Positions 35,264-43,060 of a stretch of DNA of 64,000 nt are shown piece by piece. Numbering within the stretch: the stretch's first letter is position 1; every line of letters starts with the position of its first letter. Location: assembly GCA_038321775.1 (NCBI GenBank), contig JBBQFI010000006.1:124001-188000 (forward strand), in the 5' to 3' direction. The notes under the pieces were generated by a model. That model did no database searches. It was not told where the DNA came from and saw only the letters and a list, made by a program, of their open reading frames with translations. This DNA comes from JBBQFI01 sp038321775. GTDB taxonomy: Bacteria > Verrucomicrobiota > Verrucomicrobiia > Chthoniobacterales > UBA10450. Position numbers and translations under genes: made by a program.

Positions 35264-36196
35264 CTACCGAATTCGCGTCGATTCCTCGTCCACTGGCACT
35301 GGCCGGCGTCGCGCCGCCATGATACCGATGATCACAATGACAACGACGACCAAAAGGCCAATGCCGATTGTCATCGCGTTGATCGCGCTCTTCGGCGTCG
35401 GTGTTGGAGTCGCGGCGGGTGTTGGAGCTGGCGGAGCGTTTTTCTGCGCGAGCTGAGACTTGGCGTAAAGCAATCGCTGCGGCGTATCGAAGTCATTCGG
35501 GTTCAGCTTTATCGCTTGCTCGTAATCGGCGATCGCCTTTTCGTACTGCCCGAGAAATGTATAGGTGTACCCGCGCCGCGCCCAAGTCTCGGAATCCTGC
35601 GGACTCAATTCCAGACTCTTCGAATAATCAGCAATTGCCGCATCGTAATTGCGCAGGCTTCGATTCGCGTAGCCGCGCCGCTCGAACGACTGCGCCTCGC
35701 TCGGATTCTTCTCAATGGCCTTGGAATAATCAGCGAGCGCGGCATTGAAATCATTTCGACCGATATCGGCAAATCCGCGCAGGCGATAGGTCGAAGCCTC
35801 ATCCGGTTTTATCGTGATCGCCTTGTCGAGATCCGCGATGGCAAGATCGTATTGCTTTTGCAAAGAATACGCCTGGGCGCGGCCGACGTAACCGCGCAGA
35901 TCGTTCGGGGCTAACTCGATCGCTTTCGAGAAATCAGCTACCGCTTCAGCCGCTTTTTCGAGCGGGATATAGGCGAAGCCGCGATTCTCGTAATAAGCAG
36001 CCTGTTTTGGATTCGCTTCGATCGCTTTGGTAAATTCCACGACCGCCGGCTCATATTGTTTTTCTCCGAAAAGCTGATTTCCCTTTTCGTAATTGCTCAT
36101 TCCCGCACCGCCGCCTTTCTCCTTGGCAAAGGTGAAAGTGACCGGGCTGAAAAGTGCCAAAACCGCTATTACCGAGATGATGCGACGCGTCTTCAT
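35264..36196 (-). CDS. TPR protein with signal peptide and C-terminal membrane helix
   Basis: The 310 residues have a signal peptide (ISVIAVLALFSPVTFTFA), seven or so consecutive TPR units from about residue 33 to 250 (recurring A-Y-x-x-R-G and Y-x-x-A-I-A-D-Y-x-K-A-I patterns such as YDAAIADYSKSLELSPQD), a proline/threonine spacer (PPAPTPAATPTPTP), and a membrane helix AMTIGIGLLVVVVIVIIGIMAA near the end. The protein is probably anchored with the TPR array in the periplasm. TPRs bind peptides, but the partner is unknown. It is divergent from the transporter gene. Confidence 0.85.
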   Translation of the reverse strand: MKTRRIISVIAVLALFSPVTFTFAKEKGGGAGMSNYEKGNQLFGEKQYEPAVVEFTKAIEANPKQAAYYENRGFAYIPLEKAAEAVADFSKAIELAPNDLRGYVGRAQAYSLQKQYDLAIADLDKAITIKPDEASTYRLRGFADIGRNDFNAALADYSKAIEKNPSEAQSFERRGYANRSLRNYDAAIADYSKSLELSPQDSETWARRGYTYTFLGQYEKAIADYEQAIKLNPNDFDTPQRLLYAKSQLAQKNAPPAPTPAATPTPTPKSAINAMTIGIGLLVVVVIVIIGIMAARRRPVPVDEESTRIR

Positions 36197-36284
36197 AATT
36201 GTTTGTGTCCTTCGACCTTTCGTTTTTGAGCGATGAATCGCTTGTAGGCGAGCAAATTAAACGGCTCAATCGCCTCAAAACAAA

Positions 36285-37247
36285 ATGGCTCCGAGTCGCG
36301 AGATCATTCTCAAAACCCAGCGTACCGATCTTTCCACCGGTTATGCCGCGGTTTTCGCGACGATCTTCATCTGGTCGACGCCATCACTTTTTCAATTTTA
36401 TCTCAATCGCTACTACGATCCGTGGGCGCAGAATTTTTTTCGTTACGCCGTCGCATGCGTGGCGGTCATGCCATTTGTCATTTCTCGTTTTCGAAAACGC
36501 GGTCCGAAGATCGACTTTCGTTTGCTCGGCGCATGTCTGGTTCCATCTCTGCCGAACGTCGTCCATCAAGTCACACAGGTGATGGCACTCTTTTACATGG
36601 GCCCGGGCGTGTACGCGATCTTCACGCGTTCATCGGTCATTATTACCGCGCTCCTGGCGCTCGCATTTTTCCCCGAAGAACGCTGGATCATTCGGCAATG
36701 GCAATTTCAAATCGGCACACTTCTCGGACTGCTCGGCGCCGTCGGCGTTTTTTGTTTTCAAGCGAGATGGCAAAGCGGCGGTGTTTCGCTTCGAGGCCTT
36801 GGCATTGCGTTCACCGCTACGTTTTGCTGGGCGCTTTATGGCGTTCTCGTTAAACGTCCATCCGCGCAATTAGGCTCGGTTAGAAGTTTTGGTGTCATCA
36901 GTTTCCTGACTTCCACTCTTCTATTGCCGCTGACACTTTTGTTCGGAAAAATTTCAACGCCACTCCATGTCGGCTGGCACGTCAATATTGTGCTGATCAT
37001 TTCCGCGGTTCTCTGCATCAGCATCGCGCACGTTCTTTATTACATCGCCATCCGCGAAATCGGCGTGGCCCTATCGCAGACCTTGCAATTGCTCTGCCCG
37101 GTCGGCGCGCTCATTCTTTCCGCGCTGATTTTTGGCGAGCGCCTAACGAATCTACAACTCGGTAGCGCAGCTGTTCTGCTCTTCGGTGCCTTCCTCGCCA
37201 TGCGCGTGAAACCGGCTGCGACCGCTGCGACAGCTGAAAATTTGTAG
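36285..37247 (+). CDS. EamA/DMT-superfamily transporter
   Basis: The 320 residues hold about ten membrane helices in two EamA halves (first TGYAAVFATIFIWSTPSLF..., GPGVYAIFTRSSVIITALLALAFFPEERW; second ALYGVLVKRPS, IGVALSQTLQLLCPVGALILSALIFGERLTN). The G-E-R-x-x-x-x-Q phrase before the last helix is typical. The family exports or imports metabolites such as amino acids; the substrate is unknown. It is a single gene, starting at the ATG of 36285. A GCCTAACGA motif lies at 37141 as the codons R-L-T-N. Confidence 0.88.
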   Translation: MAPSREIILKTQRTDLSTGYAAVFATIFIWSTPSLFQFYLNRYYDPWAQNFFRYAVACVAVMPFVISRFRKRGPKIDFRLLGACLVPSLPNVVHQVTQVMALFYMGPGVYAIFTRSSVIITALLALAFFPEERWIIRQWQFQIGTLLGLLGAVGVFCFQARWQSGGVSLRGLGIAFTATFCWALYGVLVKRPSAQLGSVRSFGVISFLTSTLLLPLTLLFGKISTPLHVGWHVNIVLIISAVLCISIAHVLYYIAIREIGVALSQTLQLLCPVGALILSALIFGERLTNLQLGSAAVLLFGAFLAMRVKPAATAATAENL

Positions 37248-37288
37248 GTGGCGACGCAACCCCGACAAATTCGCCGCTCGGCGATCGC

Positions 37289-39379
37289 CTAGCCTTTCGT
37301 GAGCGACTGCGCTTTGCGCGCCATTTCGATAAACCCCGCGCGATAACCGTTCACGTCCGCACCTTTCCCTTCTTGCGCCCATTCGAGCACAGCTCCGATT
37401 GTCCCGTTGCCTTTGTAATCAGAATTACGCAGCAACATTCCGAACTCGGCCACCGCCGCGGCAAATTTCAAATCCACCGACGCATTAACGAATTTTGCTT
37501 CGTTATCCGTAAGTGTCCTCTCGATCAACTGGCTCTTGTCGCCGTCCGGTTTTTTGTAACGCAACTTCACCGTCATCATCTCCGACGAATTATTCTGCGG
37601 CGTTGATGGCGCCGCCACCGAACGCGTTCCCTGATATTTCCATGGATCAGCCGATGGCACACTTGTCGTGGGATCCGAACCCGCGCCTACCGGCACCACT
37701 TCGTAGAGCGCCGTCACCGTGTGGCCTGCGCCGATTTCACCCGCGTCGATTTTGTCGTTGTTAAAATCTTCTTTGCGTAACATCCGCTTTTCGTAGCCGA
37801 TCAGCCGATACGAAGCGACGCGCGCCGGATTGAACTCGACCTGAATCTTCACATCCTTCGCAATGGTGACGAGCGTGCCGCTCATTTGTTGCACCAGAAC
37901 TTTGCGCGCCTCATCGAGCGAATCGAGATACGCGTAGTTGCCGTTTCCCTTATCGGCGAGCTTCTGCATCGTCGAATCTTTCAGGTTATCGTTGCCAACA
38001 CCGAGCACGCTCAGGAAAACACCGCTCTTCGCCTTTTCTTCGATCAATCGAACGAGATCGCCCTGATTCGTCACACCAATATTGAAATCTCCGTCCGTCG
38101 CGAGAATCACACGATTCACTCCGCCCTTGATGAAATTGTCCGCCGCCGTTTTGTAAGCGAGCTCAATTCCTTCCGCGCCATTCGTCGATCCACCGGCCTG
38201 CAAATTCTCCAGAGCGGAAAGAATCTGTTCTTTGTGATCTCCACTCGTGGGAGGCAACGCCAAACCCGAGGCGCCGGCATACACCACAATCGCGACGCGA
38301 TCGTTCTCCGTCAGTTTATCCACCAGCAATCGCATCGATTGCTTGATCAACGGTAAGCGCTCCGGCGGCATCATCGAACCTGAAACATCGAGCAGAAAAA
38401 CCAGGTTGCTCGCCGGTCGTTTGTCGGTTGCAATTTCGCGACCTTTCAATCCAATCCGCACAAGTCGATGCGTCGGTTCCCACGGGCAGCTTGTGCTATC
38501 GAGATTGATCGAGAACGGATCGTCGCCTTTCGGTTGCGGATAATCGTAGGAAAAATAATTCAACATTTCCTCCACGCGCACCGCATCTTTTGGCGGGAGC
38601 GCACCTGATTCAATGAACCGCCGCGTGTTTGAGTACGACGCCGTGTCGACATCGATGGAAAAAGTCGAGAGCGGATTACTGGTCGCGGCGAGAAACGGAT
38701 TCTCTTCGATGTGATCGTACGTTGCCGTGTTGAAATCCTGACGCGAGCGCTGTGTGTCAGAAATCGTCGGCGGCGCAGGAGCTGCGAGGGTTTGTTCCAA
38801 TCGAAATTGTCGCGCGGCAAAACTCGAAGCCCCGCCTGGCGCTGCCGCAACCGCACCGCGAAATGATTTCGCAACACTGGCAGCGTCAGCGAAAGGATTC
38901 TTGGCCGCCGGTTTGCTGTTTGCATAAACCGGGGTTGCCGCGGGCACCGATGATTGCGCCACGGGTTCCGATTCGGTTTCTGCCTCAACAATCTGTGCTG
39001 GCGTTTCGTTGCCAGGAGGAAGATTCATCCGGCCGCTGCCGGCAAATCTTGAGATCCCTCCCATCTTGAGCGTCGCAATCGCAACCATTCCGATCACCGC
39101 AAAAAATGCCAGCACCGCGGCGAGTGCGAGCCGGCGCGATGGCGTCCATGGCCGATCCGGCTCCGCCAATGGAATAATGTTAGCGTGATGGATTCCCTCC
39201 GAAACGCGCTCGGTGTCGTATTCCGATTTCAACTGCAGAGAAAATTCGCGCAGTTCATCAACGTAAGCCTGCGCTTCGGGCGATTGCGCGATCGCTTTCT
39301 CCATCTCCGATTTTTCGACGTCGGAAAGTTCATCGAGCGCGTAAGCGGTCAGTTTGTGATCATCCAGATTAATTTTCAT
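37289..39379 (-). CDS. VWA-domain protein with N-terminal anti-sigma-like part and DUF3520
   Basis: The 696 residues have a cytoplasmic N-terminal segment (residues ~1-80, LTAYALDELSDVEKSEMEKAIAQSPEAQAYVDELREF) like the anti-sigma/ZAS-like domains that pair with ECF sigma factors. A membrane helix follows (residues ~85-107). Next are a proline/alanine-rich region and a YfbK-type YnfA-like N-terminal domain, and then a VWA domain with an intact MIDAS (DVSGSM near residue 330). The C-terminal DUF3520 ends with YNGNGTIGAVLEWAQ-like sequence. The gene overlaps the sigma factor stop by 4 bases (ATGA). Such proteins may sense the outside and hold the sigma factor; the sigma role is inferred. Confidence 0.82.
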   Translation of the reverse strand: MKINLDDHKLTAYALDELSDVEKSEMEKAIAQSPEAQAYVDELREFSLQLKSEYDTERVSEGIHHANIIPLAEPDRPWTPSRRLALAAVLAFFAVIGMVAIATLKMGGISRFAGSGRMNLPPGNETPAQIVEAETESEPVAQSSVPAATPVYANSKPAAKNPFADAASVAKSFRGAVAAAPGGASSFAARQFRLEQTLAAPAPPTISDTQRSRQDFNTATYDHIEENPFLAATSNPLSTFSIDVDTASYSNTRRFIESGALPPKDAVRVEEMLNYFSYDYPQPKGDDPFSINLDSTSCPWEPTHRLVRIGLKGREIATDKRPASNLVFLLDVSGSMMPPERLPLIKQSMRLLVDKLTENDRVAIVVYAGASGLALPPTSGDHKEQILSALENLQAGGSTNGAEGIELAYKTAADNFIKGGVNRVILATDGDFNIGVTNQGDLVRLIEEKAKSGVFLSVLGVGNDNLKDSTMQKLADKGNGNYAYLDSLDEARKVLVQQMSGTLVTIAKDVKIQVEFNPARVASYRLIGYEKRMLRKEDFNNDKIDAGEIGAGHTVTALYEVVPVGAGSDPTTSVPSADPWKYQGTRSVAAPSTPQNNSSEMMTVKLRYKKPDGDKSQLIERTLTDNEAKFVNASVDLKFAAAVAEFGMLLRNSDYKGNGTIGAVLEWAQEGKGADVNGYRAGFIEMARKAQSLTKG

Positions 39380-39930
39380 GAAACGATGCGTGGTTTGAAC
39401 GGAATGAAATCCTGCGAAGCATGCGCGTATTTTTGCCGCAATGTTTTCAGTGCGGTGTGAATGAGCACACCCACGTTGCTCACCGATAATTTCGTGATTT
39501 CGCTGATCTCCTGGTAACTCAGGTCATTTTGAAATTTCAATTGCAGCACTTCCTGCTGCCGTGGCGGAAGTGTCGCGACAATCCGCAGCAGAAAACCGCT
39601 CGCCTCCGTTCGCTCGATCCGCTCGTTAGGCAACGGCTCGCTGCTTACGCGTTTTTCCAGCACTTCTTCGTCGAGGTAAGTCATGCGTTTTTCCTTGCGA
39701 CAAACATTGAGCGCGCGATTGCGACAAACCGTGAAGAGCCATTTCGCCGGCGCGTTATCGATCTGCTCGCGTTTCGCGCGCTGCAATTCGATAAATGTTT
39801 CCTGCACCACGTCGCGAGCGCGATCGCGGTCCCCCATGATTCGAGCGGCATATTGTAAAAGCGGTAGTTCAAAACGTTGGAGAAGCATCTGCATGTCCGG
39901 GCCTTCGTCCGCGCTGTTCTGTTCACGCAT
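39376..39930 (-). CDS. ECF-type RNA polymerase sigma factor
   Basis: The 184 residues contain region 2 (LLQYAARIMGDRDRARDVVQETFIELQRA, and KWLFTVCRNRALNVCRKEKR) and region 4 (TLPPRQQEVLQLKFQNDLSYQEISEITKLSVSNVGVLIHTALKTLR), a typical ECF sigma. The start codon follows GAGAAGTT. The next gene overlaps by four bases, so it is co-translated with the VWA protein that may act as its anti-sigma factor. Targets are unknown. A TCGTTAGGC motif is inside at 39623, read as P-N-E. Confidence 0.93.
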   Translation of the reverse strand: MREQNSADEGPDMQMLLQRFELPLLQYAARIMGDRDRARDVVQETFIELQRAKREQIDNAPAKWLFTVCRNRALNVCRKEKRMTYLDEEVLEKRVSSEPLPNERIERTEASGFLLRIVATLPPRQQEVLQLKFQNDLSYQEISEITKLSVSNVGVLIHTALKTLRQKYAHASQDFIPFKPRIVS

Positions 39931-40080
39931 AACTTCTCTCCAGCTTAAACCCGCGAGCGCGCGGTTTATTAGGATAAATTTCGCGGTAGCGAGTTAATTA
40001 ACCGTCGATCCTGCACAGCAAAAAAAGAAAGAATGGATCTACCGTGCGACTCGAATTCAACCAAACGAAGGTGACTGAAT

Positions 40081-40491
40081 TCACACCGTCGACACGGGTG
40101 CCGGTTTCGGTAAAACGAAAGTACAACGAGCGACCTCGGAATTGAGGATTTGGGGATCGTACCATTCGCGCAATAAATCTTTGCTCAACAAATCCACATT
40201 CTGCGCGGCAAATTCTTCCCAGGTCGCATCTCGACTCGCGAACCGACGCTCGCCGATCAGAGCGAGAAACGCGGCCGTAATCGTCTCGTGATAGGCCTCG
40301 GGATGACCACCCTTGATCGCCAGCTTGCGTAACCCATTCGCGAAACGAGCAAGAGCTTCAGGAAAGGCATAGCGGGAGAGCATTTCAAAGCCAAGACGAA
40401 CGTGTTCATGATGCGGAAACTGTTTCGGATCTAGGAGACCCTTCTCCAAATCGCAAAGCTCGACCATGATCGCTGAATTATTTTGTGTCAT
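40081..40491 (-). CDS. Conserved hypothetical protein (small helical)
   Basis: The 136 residues are mostly helical: NSAIMVELCDLEKGLLDPKQFPHHEHVRLGFEMLSRYAFPEALARFANGLRKLAIKGGHPEAYHETITAAFLALIGER, then FASRDATWEEFAAQNVDLLSKDLLREWYDPQIL. Histidine-rich positions (HHEH, HPEAYHET) could bind metal, but this is only a look-alike of known proteins with an HxH...H pattern. I recognise no named family. The start overlaps the stop of the 88-residue protein by 4 bases, making a tight pair. Confidence 0.6.
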   Translation of the reverse strand: MTQNNSAIMVELCDLEKGLLDPKQFPHHEHVRLGFEMLSRYAFPEALARFANGLRKLAIKGGHPEAYHETITAAFLALIGERRFASRDATWEEFAAQNVDLLSKDLLREWYDPQILNSEVARCTFVLPKPAPVSTV

Positions 40492-40754
40492 GGGTCCGCT
40501 TCCACGAGCCGATGACTGTCACGGGCGGTCAAATCGAGCCCGTAAATGCTCTTCAACCGTTTCACGTGACCAAGGGTTTTGGCGCTGAATGCGGCTTTTC
40601 CTTCCAGCGCGTGCAACGCCATGCCTTCGAGCAAATCGCCGAGAGACAAATCCAGATATTCCGCCAGCGCCTTCAATGTTTTTACCAGGGTCTTTTCCAT
40701 ACGGGCCCCAATCTGGACTCGTTCGATCGTTCGCGCCGCGTGAGGCTGTTTCAT
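40488..40754 (-). CDS. Small ribbon-helix-helix-like protein
   Basis: The 88 residues start with MKQPHAARTIERVQIGARMEKTLVKTLKALAEYLDLSLGDLLEGMALHAL, a short strand followed by two helices, like ribbon-helix-helix DNA-binding proteins, with a C-terminal KTLGHVKRLKSIYGLDL. The resemblance is modest. It overlaps the downstream 136-residue gene by four bases (ATGA). The arrangement of a small DNA-binding-like protein followed by a partner recalls toxin-antitoxin pairs, but neither protein matches a known toxin. Confidence 0.5.
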   Translation of the reverse strand: MKQPHAARTIERVQIGARMEKTLVKTLKALAEYLDLSLGDLLEGMALHALEGKAAFSAKTLGHVKRLKSIYGLDLTARDSHRLVEADP

Positions 40755-40846
40755 AATTACCTTGTTACATTAATAACAATGTAAGCATAACTTCAATCTG
40801 TTTTTTTTGTTTGCGCCTTGCGTCTTGCTTATCACATTCGCGCTCG

Positions 40847-41728
40847 ATGCAGCTCGCCTCCTATCTCATGTCCCGGCAAAAAGAAATCGATCGCACCCTC
40901 GATCGATTGCTTCCCAAGGCGACTATCCCGCCGGCGACGATTCACAAGGCGATGCGCTACAGCTTGTTTGCCGGCGGGAAACGGCTGCGACCAATTCTTT
41001 GCCTCGCCGCCGCGGAAGCATGCGACGGAAAAATGAAAGACGCGTTGCCCCTCGCCTGCGCGCTCGAATGCATTCACACCTACTCGTTAGTCCACGACGA
41101 TTTGCCGAGCATGGATAACGACGACTTCCGTCGCGGACGGCCGACGTGTCACAAGGTTTTCGGCAACGGCATCGCCGTGCTTGCGGGCGACGGACTGTTG
41201 ACGATCGCTTTCGAGATTGCCGCGCAGGCCAAAGAAACGCGTCGCTACGATCTGCGCGAAATGATTCGTGAACTCTCAGATGCGGCCAGCAGTCGAAAAC
41301 TGATCGCCGGTCAGGTGGCTGATTTGGAAGCTGAAGGCAAGAAAGTCACGCGCGACGAGTTGCGCTTCATTCATGAAAACAAGACAGCGGCGATTTTAAC
41401 AACGTCCGTTCGTCTCGGCGCGATGAGCGCGAATGCAAACAAAAAACAGCTCGCTGCCATCACGGCGTTCGGTCGCGCGCTCGGTCTCGCTTTTCAGGTT
41501 ATCGACGACATTCTCGACGTCACGCAAACCTCCGAGAAGCTTGGCAAGAGTGCAGGCAAAGATATCGCAGCTCGCAAAGCGACATATCCTTCCGTGATCG
41601 GTTTGGAAAAATCACGCGTCGAAGCGCAACGCCTAACGAGAAAAGCGCACGCCGCACTTGACGTCTTCGGTGCAAAAGCAGCGCGACTGCACGCACTGGC
41701 GAATTATCTACTCGAGCGCGACTATTGA
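40847..41728 (+). CDS. ispA: Polyprenyl synthetase (farnesyl/geranylgeranyl diphosphate synthase)
   Basis: The protein of 293 residues has the trans-isoprenyl diphosphate synthase motifs: GGKRLRPILCLAAAEA, the first aspartate-rich motif DDLPSMDNDD, GNGIAVLAGDGLLT, and the second aspartate-rich motif QVIDDILDVTQTSEKLGKSAGKD. It joins isopentenyl units to form C15-C20 diphosphates. I chose the ATG at 40847 (MQLASYLMSRQKEID), after which the family homology begins. The gene converges on tsaD; the interval holds a long palindrome. A GCCTAACGA motif lies at 41631 (R-L-T). Confidence 0.9.
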   Translation: MQLASYLMSRQKEIDRTLDRLLPKATIPPATIHKAMRYSLFAGGKRLRPILCLAAAEACDGKMKDALPLACALECIHTYSLVHDDLPSMDNDDFRRGRPTCHKVFGNGIAVLAGDGLLTIAFEIAAQAKETRRYDLREMIRELSDAASSRKLIAGQVADLEAEGKKVTRDELRFIHENKTAAILTTSVRLGAMSANANKKQLAAITAFGRALGLAFQVIDDILDVTQTSEKLGKSAGKDIAARKATYPSVIGLEKSRVEAQRLTRKAHAALDVFGAKAARLHALANYLLERDY

Positions 41729-41729
41729 T

Positions 41730-41877
41730 TGGGTAGCGCACGCGTCTCGCGTGTTGGTTTTGGCGTCTCGCCGAAACAGTCTTTGTCGATTTCAATCGCA
41801 GGAAGGGCAATTAAACGGACGAGAAGTTGGCAACGGCGAGACACCATTGCCAACACGCGAGACGCGTGCGCTACCCA
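41730..41877. repeat. Long inverted repeat (28-base perfect arms) between ispA and tsaD
   Basis: The arms at 41730-41757 and 41850-41877 are exact 28-base reverse complements, starting TGGGTAGCGCACGCGTCTCG. Inside, GGCGTCTCGCC (41762-41772) and GGCGAGACACC (around 41835) also pair partly. The element begins 2 bases after the ispA stop and reaches into tsaD: its last 7 bases supply the tsaD stop codon (41871-41873) and the final Gly codon. Elements of this type, with the core GTAGCGCACGCGTC, are seen as dispersed repeats in some bacteria. Confidence 0.92.
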
Positions 41878-42956
41878 GAACCGACCAATGCAAGATTGGG
41901 GTCGATGTCTTCGTCGACGCGCGAGGCAATACCGGCTCGCAACCGCAGCGATGCGACAAACGCGATCATGGCAGCATTATCGGTGCAGAGTTCCGGCGCC
42001 GCGCTGACGAACTTCACACCCTTTTTTTCGCATGCCACGCTCAGTCTCTCGCGCAATTCACGATTACAACTCACACCACCGCTAAGTGCGATAGTTTTGG
42101 CGCCGGCTTCGCTCGCTGCGCGCAAAGATTTTTGCACCAGCACGTCAATCACCGCGCGTTGAAATGACGCGCAAAGATCACTCACCACGCTGTCATCTTG
42201 AATGCTGGCGAGGGACTTCCCGAAACCATCCTGTGGTTTGCTAGGTCCCTCGCTTTCGATCGGGATGACAGCATTGGAGAAGCTCAACCCCAATTTCGGC
42301 AATAAATAACGAACCGCTGTTTTCAATCCGCTAAAACTGAAATTATGGTCGCCCGAATCGAGCATGCTGCGTGGAAAATTAAATCGCGCTGGATCGCTTT
42401 CGCGCGCGCGTTTCTCAATCTCAGGTCCGCCCGGATAGCCGAGCCCGAGCATCTTCGCCACTTTATCGAAAGCTTCACCCGCCGCGTCGTCCACCGTGCG
42501 TCCCATCACGCGATAATCATTTACGCCGCGCACTTCGACGAGAAGCGTGTGGCCACCGCTGACAATCAGCGACACGTTCGGTTCCACTTCGCCACCAAAA
42601 AACGGCGAGAGCAGATGACCCTCGAGGTGATTGATCGCGAGATAAGGTTTTGCGTAACTGAGCGCGAGACCTTTTGCAATCGACGCGCCGATCATGAGCG
42701 AACTCGCCAATCCCGGCCCGGCCGTCGCCGCAAAAGCGTCAACTTCGCCTAACGAGACACCGTTGGTTTTTGTAACGTGCTCAAGCAAGCGCGGCGCGTG
42801 CCCGAGATGATTTCGTGATGCTACTTCCGGAACCACGCCGCCGTAACGCTCGTGCTCCTTGATTTGCGAAGCGACTTCGCTCGCGATCAATTCATTATCG
42901 CGCAGAATCGCGACGGCTGTTTCGTCACACGACGTTTCGATCGCCAGAACCGTCAT
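41871..42956 (-). CDS. tsaD: tRNA N6-adenosine threonylcarbamoyltransferase TsaD, with a repeat-derived insertion
   Basis: The 361-residue protein has the TsaD/Kae1 motifs: AIETSCDETAVAI, the metal ligands in AINHLEGHLLSPF, GLGYPGGPEIEK, SFSGLKTAVRYLL, and ALSGGVSCNRELRERL. It transfers threonylcarbamoyl to A37 of ANN-decoding tRNAs. Start at 42956 is the family start. Compared with other TsaD (E. coli 337), residues 229-256 (between LSFSN and SVVSDLC) are extra and are encoded by a palindromic repeat (42189-42272). A TCGTTAGGC motif is at 42747. The gene end lies within another repeat. Confidence 0.95.
   Translation of the reverse strand: MTVLAIETSCDETAVAILRDNELIASEVASQIKEHERYGGVVPEVASRNHLGHAPRLLEHVTKTNGVSLGEVDAFAATAGPGLASSLMIGASIAKGLALSYAKPYLAINHLEGHLLSPFFGGEVEPNVSLIVSGGHTLLVEVRGVNDYRVMGRTVDDAAGEAFDKVAKMLGLGYPGGPEIEKRARESDPARFNFPRSMLDSGDHNFSFSGLKTAVRYLLPKLGLSFSNAVIPIESEGPSKPQDGFGKSLASIQDDSVVSDLCASFQRAVIDVLVQKSLRAASEAGAKTIALSGGVSCNRELRERLSVACEKKGVKFVSAAPELCTDNAAMIAFVASLRLRAGIASRVDEDIDPNLALVGSG
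42189..42272. repeat. Palindromic repeat inserted in frame in tsaD
   Basis: On the plus strand it begins GCTGTCATCTTG and ends CGGGATGACAGC. The ends are the same as in the intergenic copies at 47608, 50972, 55890 and 61178 (TGTCATCCTGAG... to ...GGATGACA). The element is 84 bases, so 28 codons are added without a shift. It encodes AVIPIESEGPSKPQDGFGKS and more. Confidence 0.85.
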
Positions 42957-43060
42957 GTGGAGCGAAGCCAAAACATTTATCGCGGTTCCAGTTTTTTGAG
43001 CGTCAAACTAAAGGAATTAATTCCGCGATCCGCTCGGATCGACACGAGGAATTTCGCCCG

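Noticed and set aside
41730..41877. CRISPR array or phage attachment site around the tsaD palindromes
   Set aside because: There are only two arms in inverted orientation, no regular spacer-repeat units, and no cas genes, integrase or tRNA target next to them.
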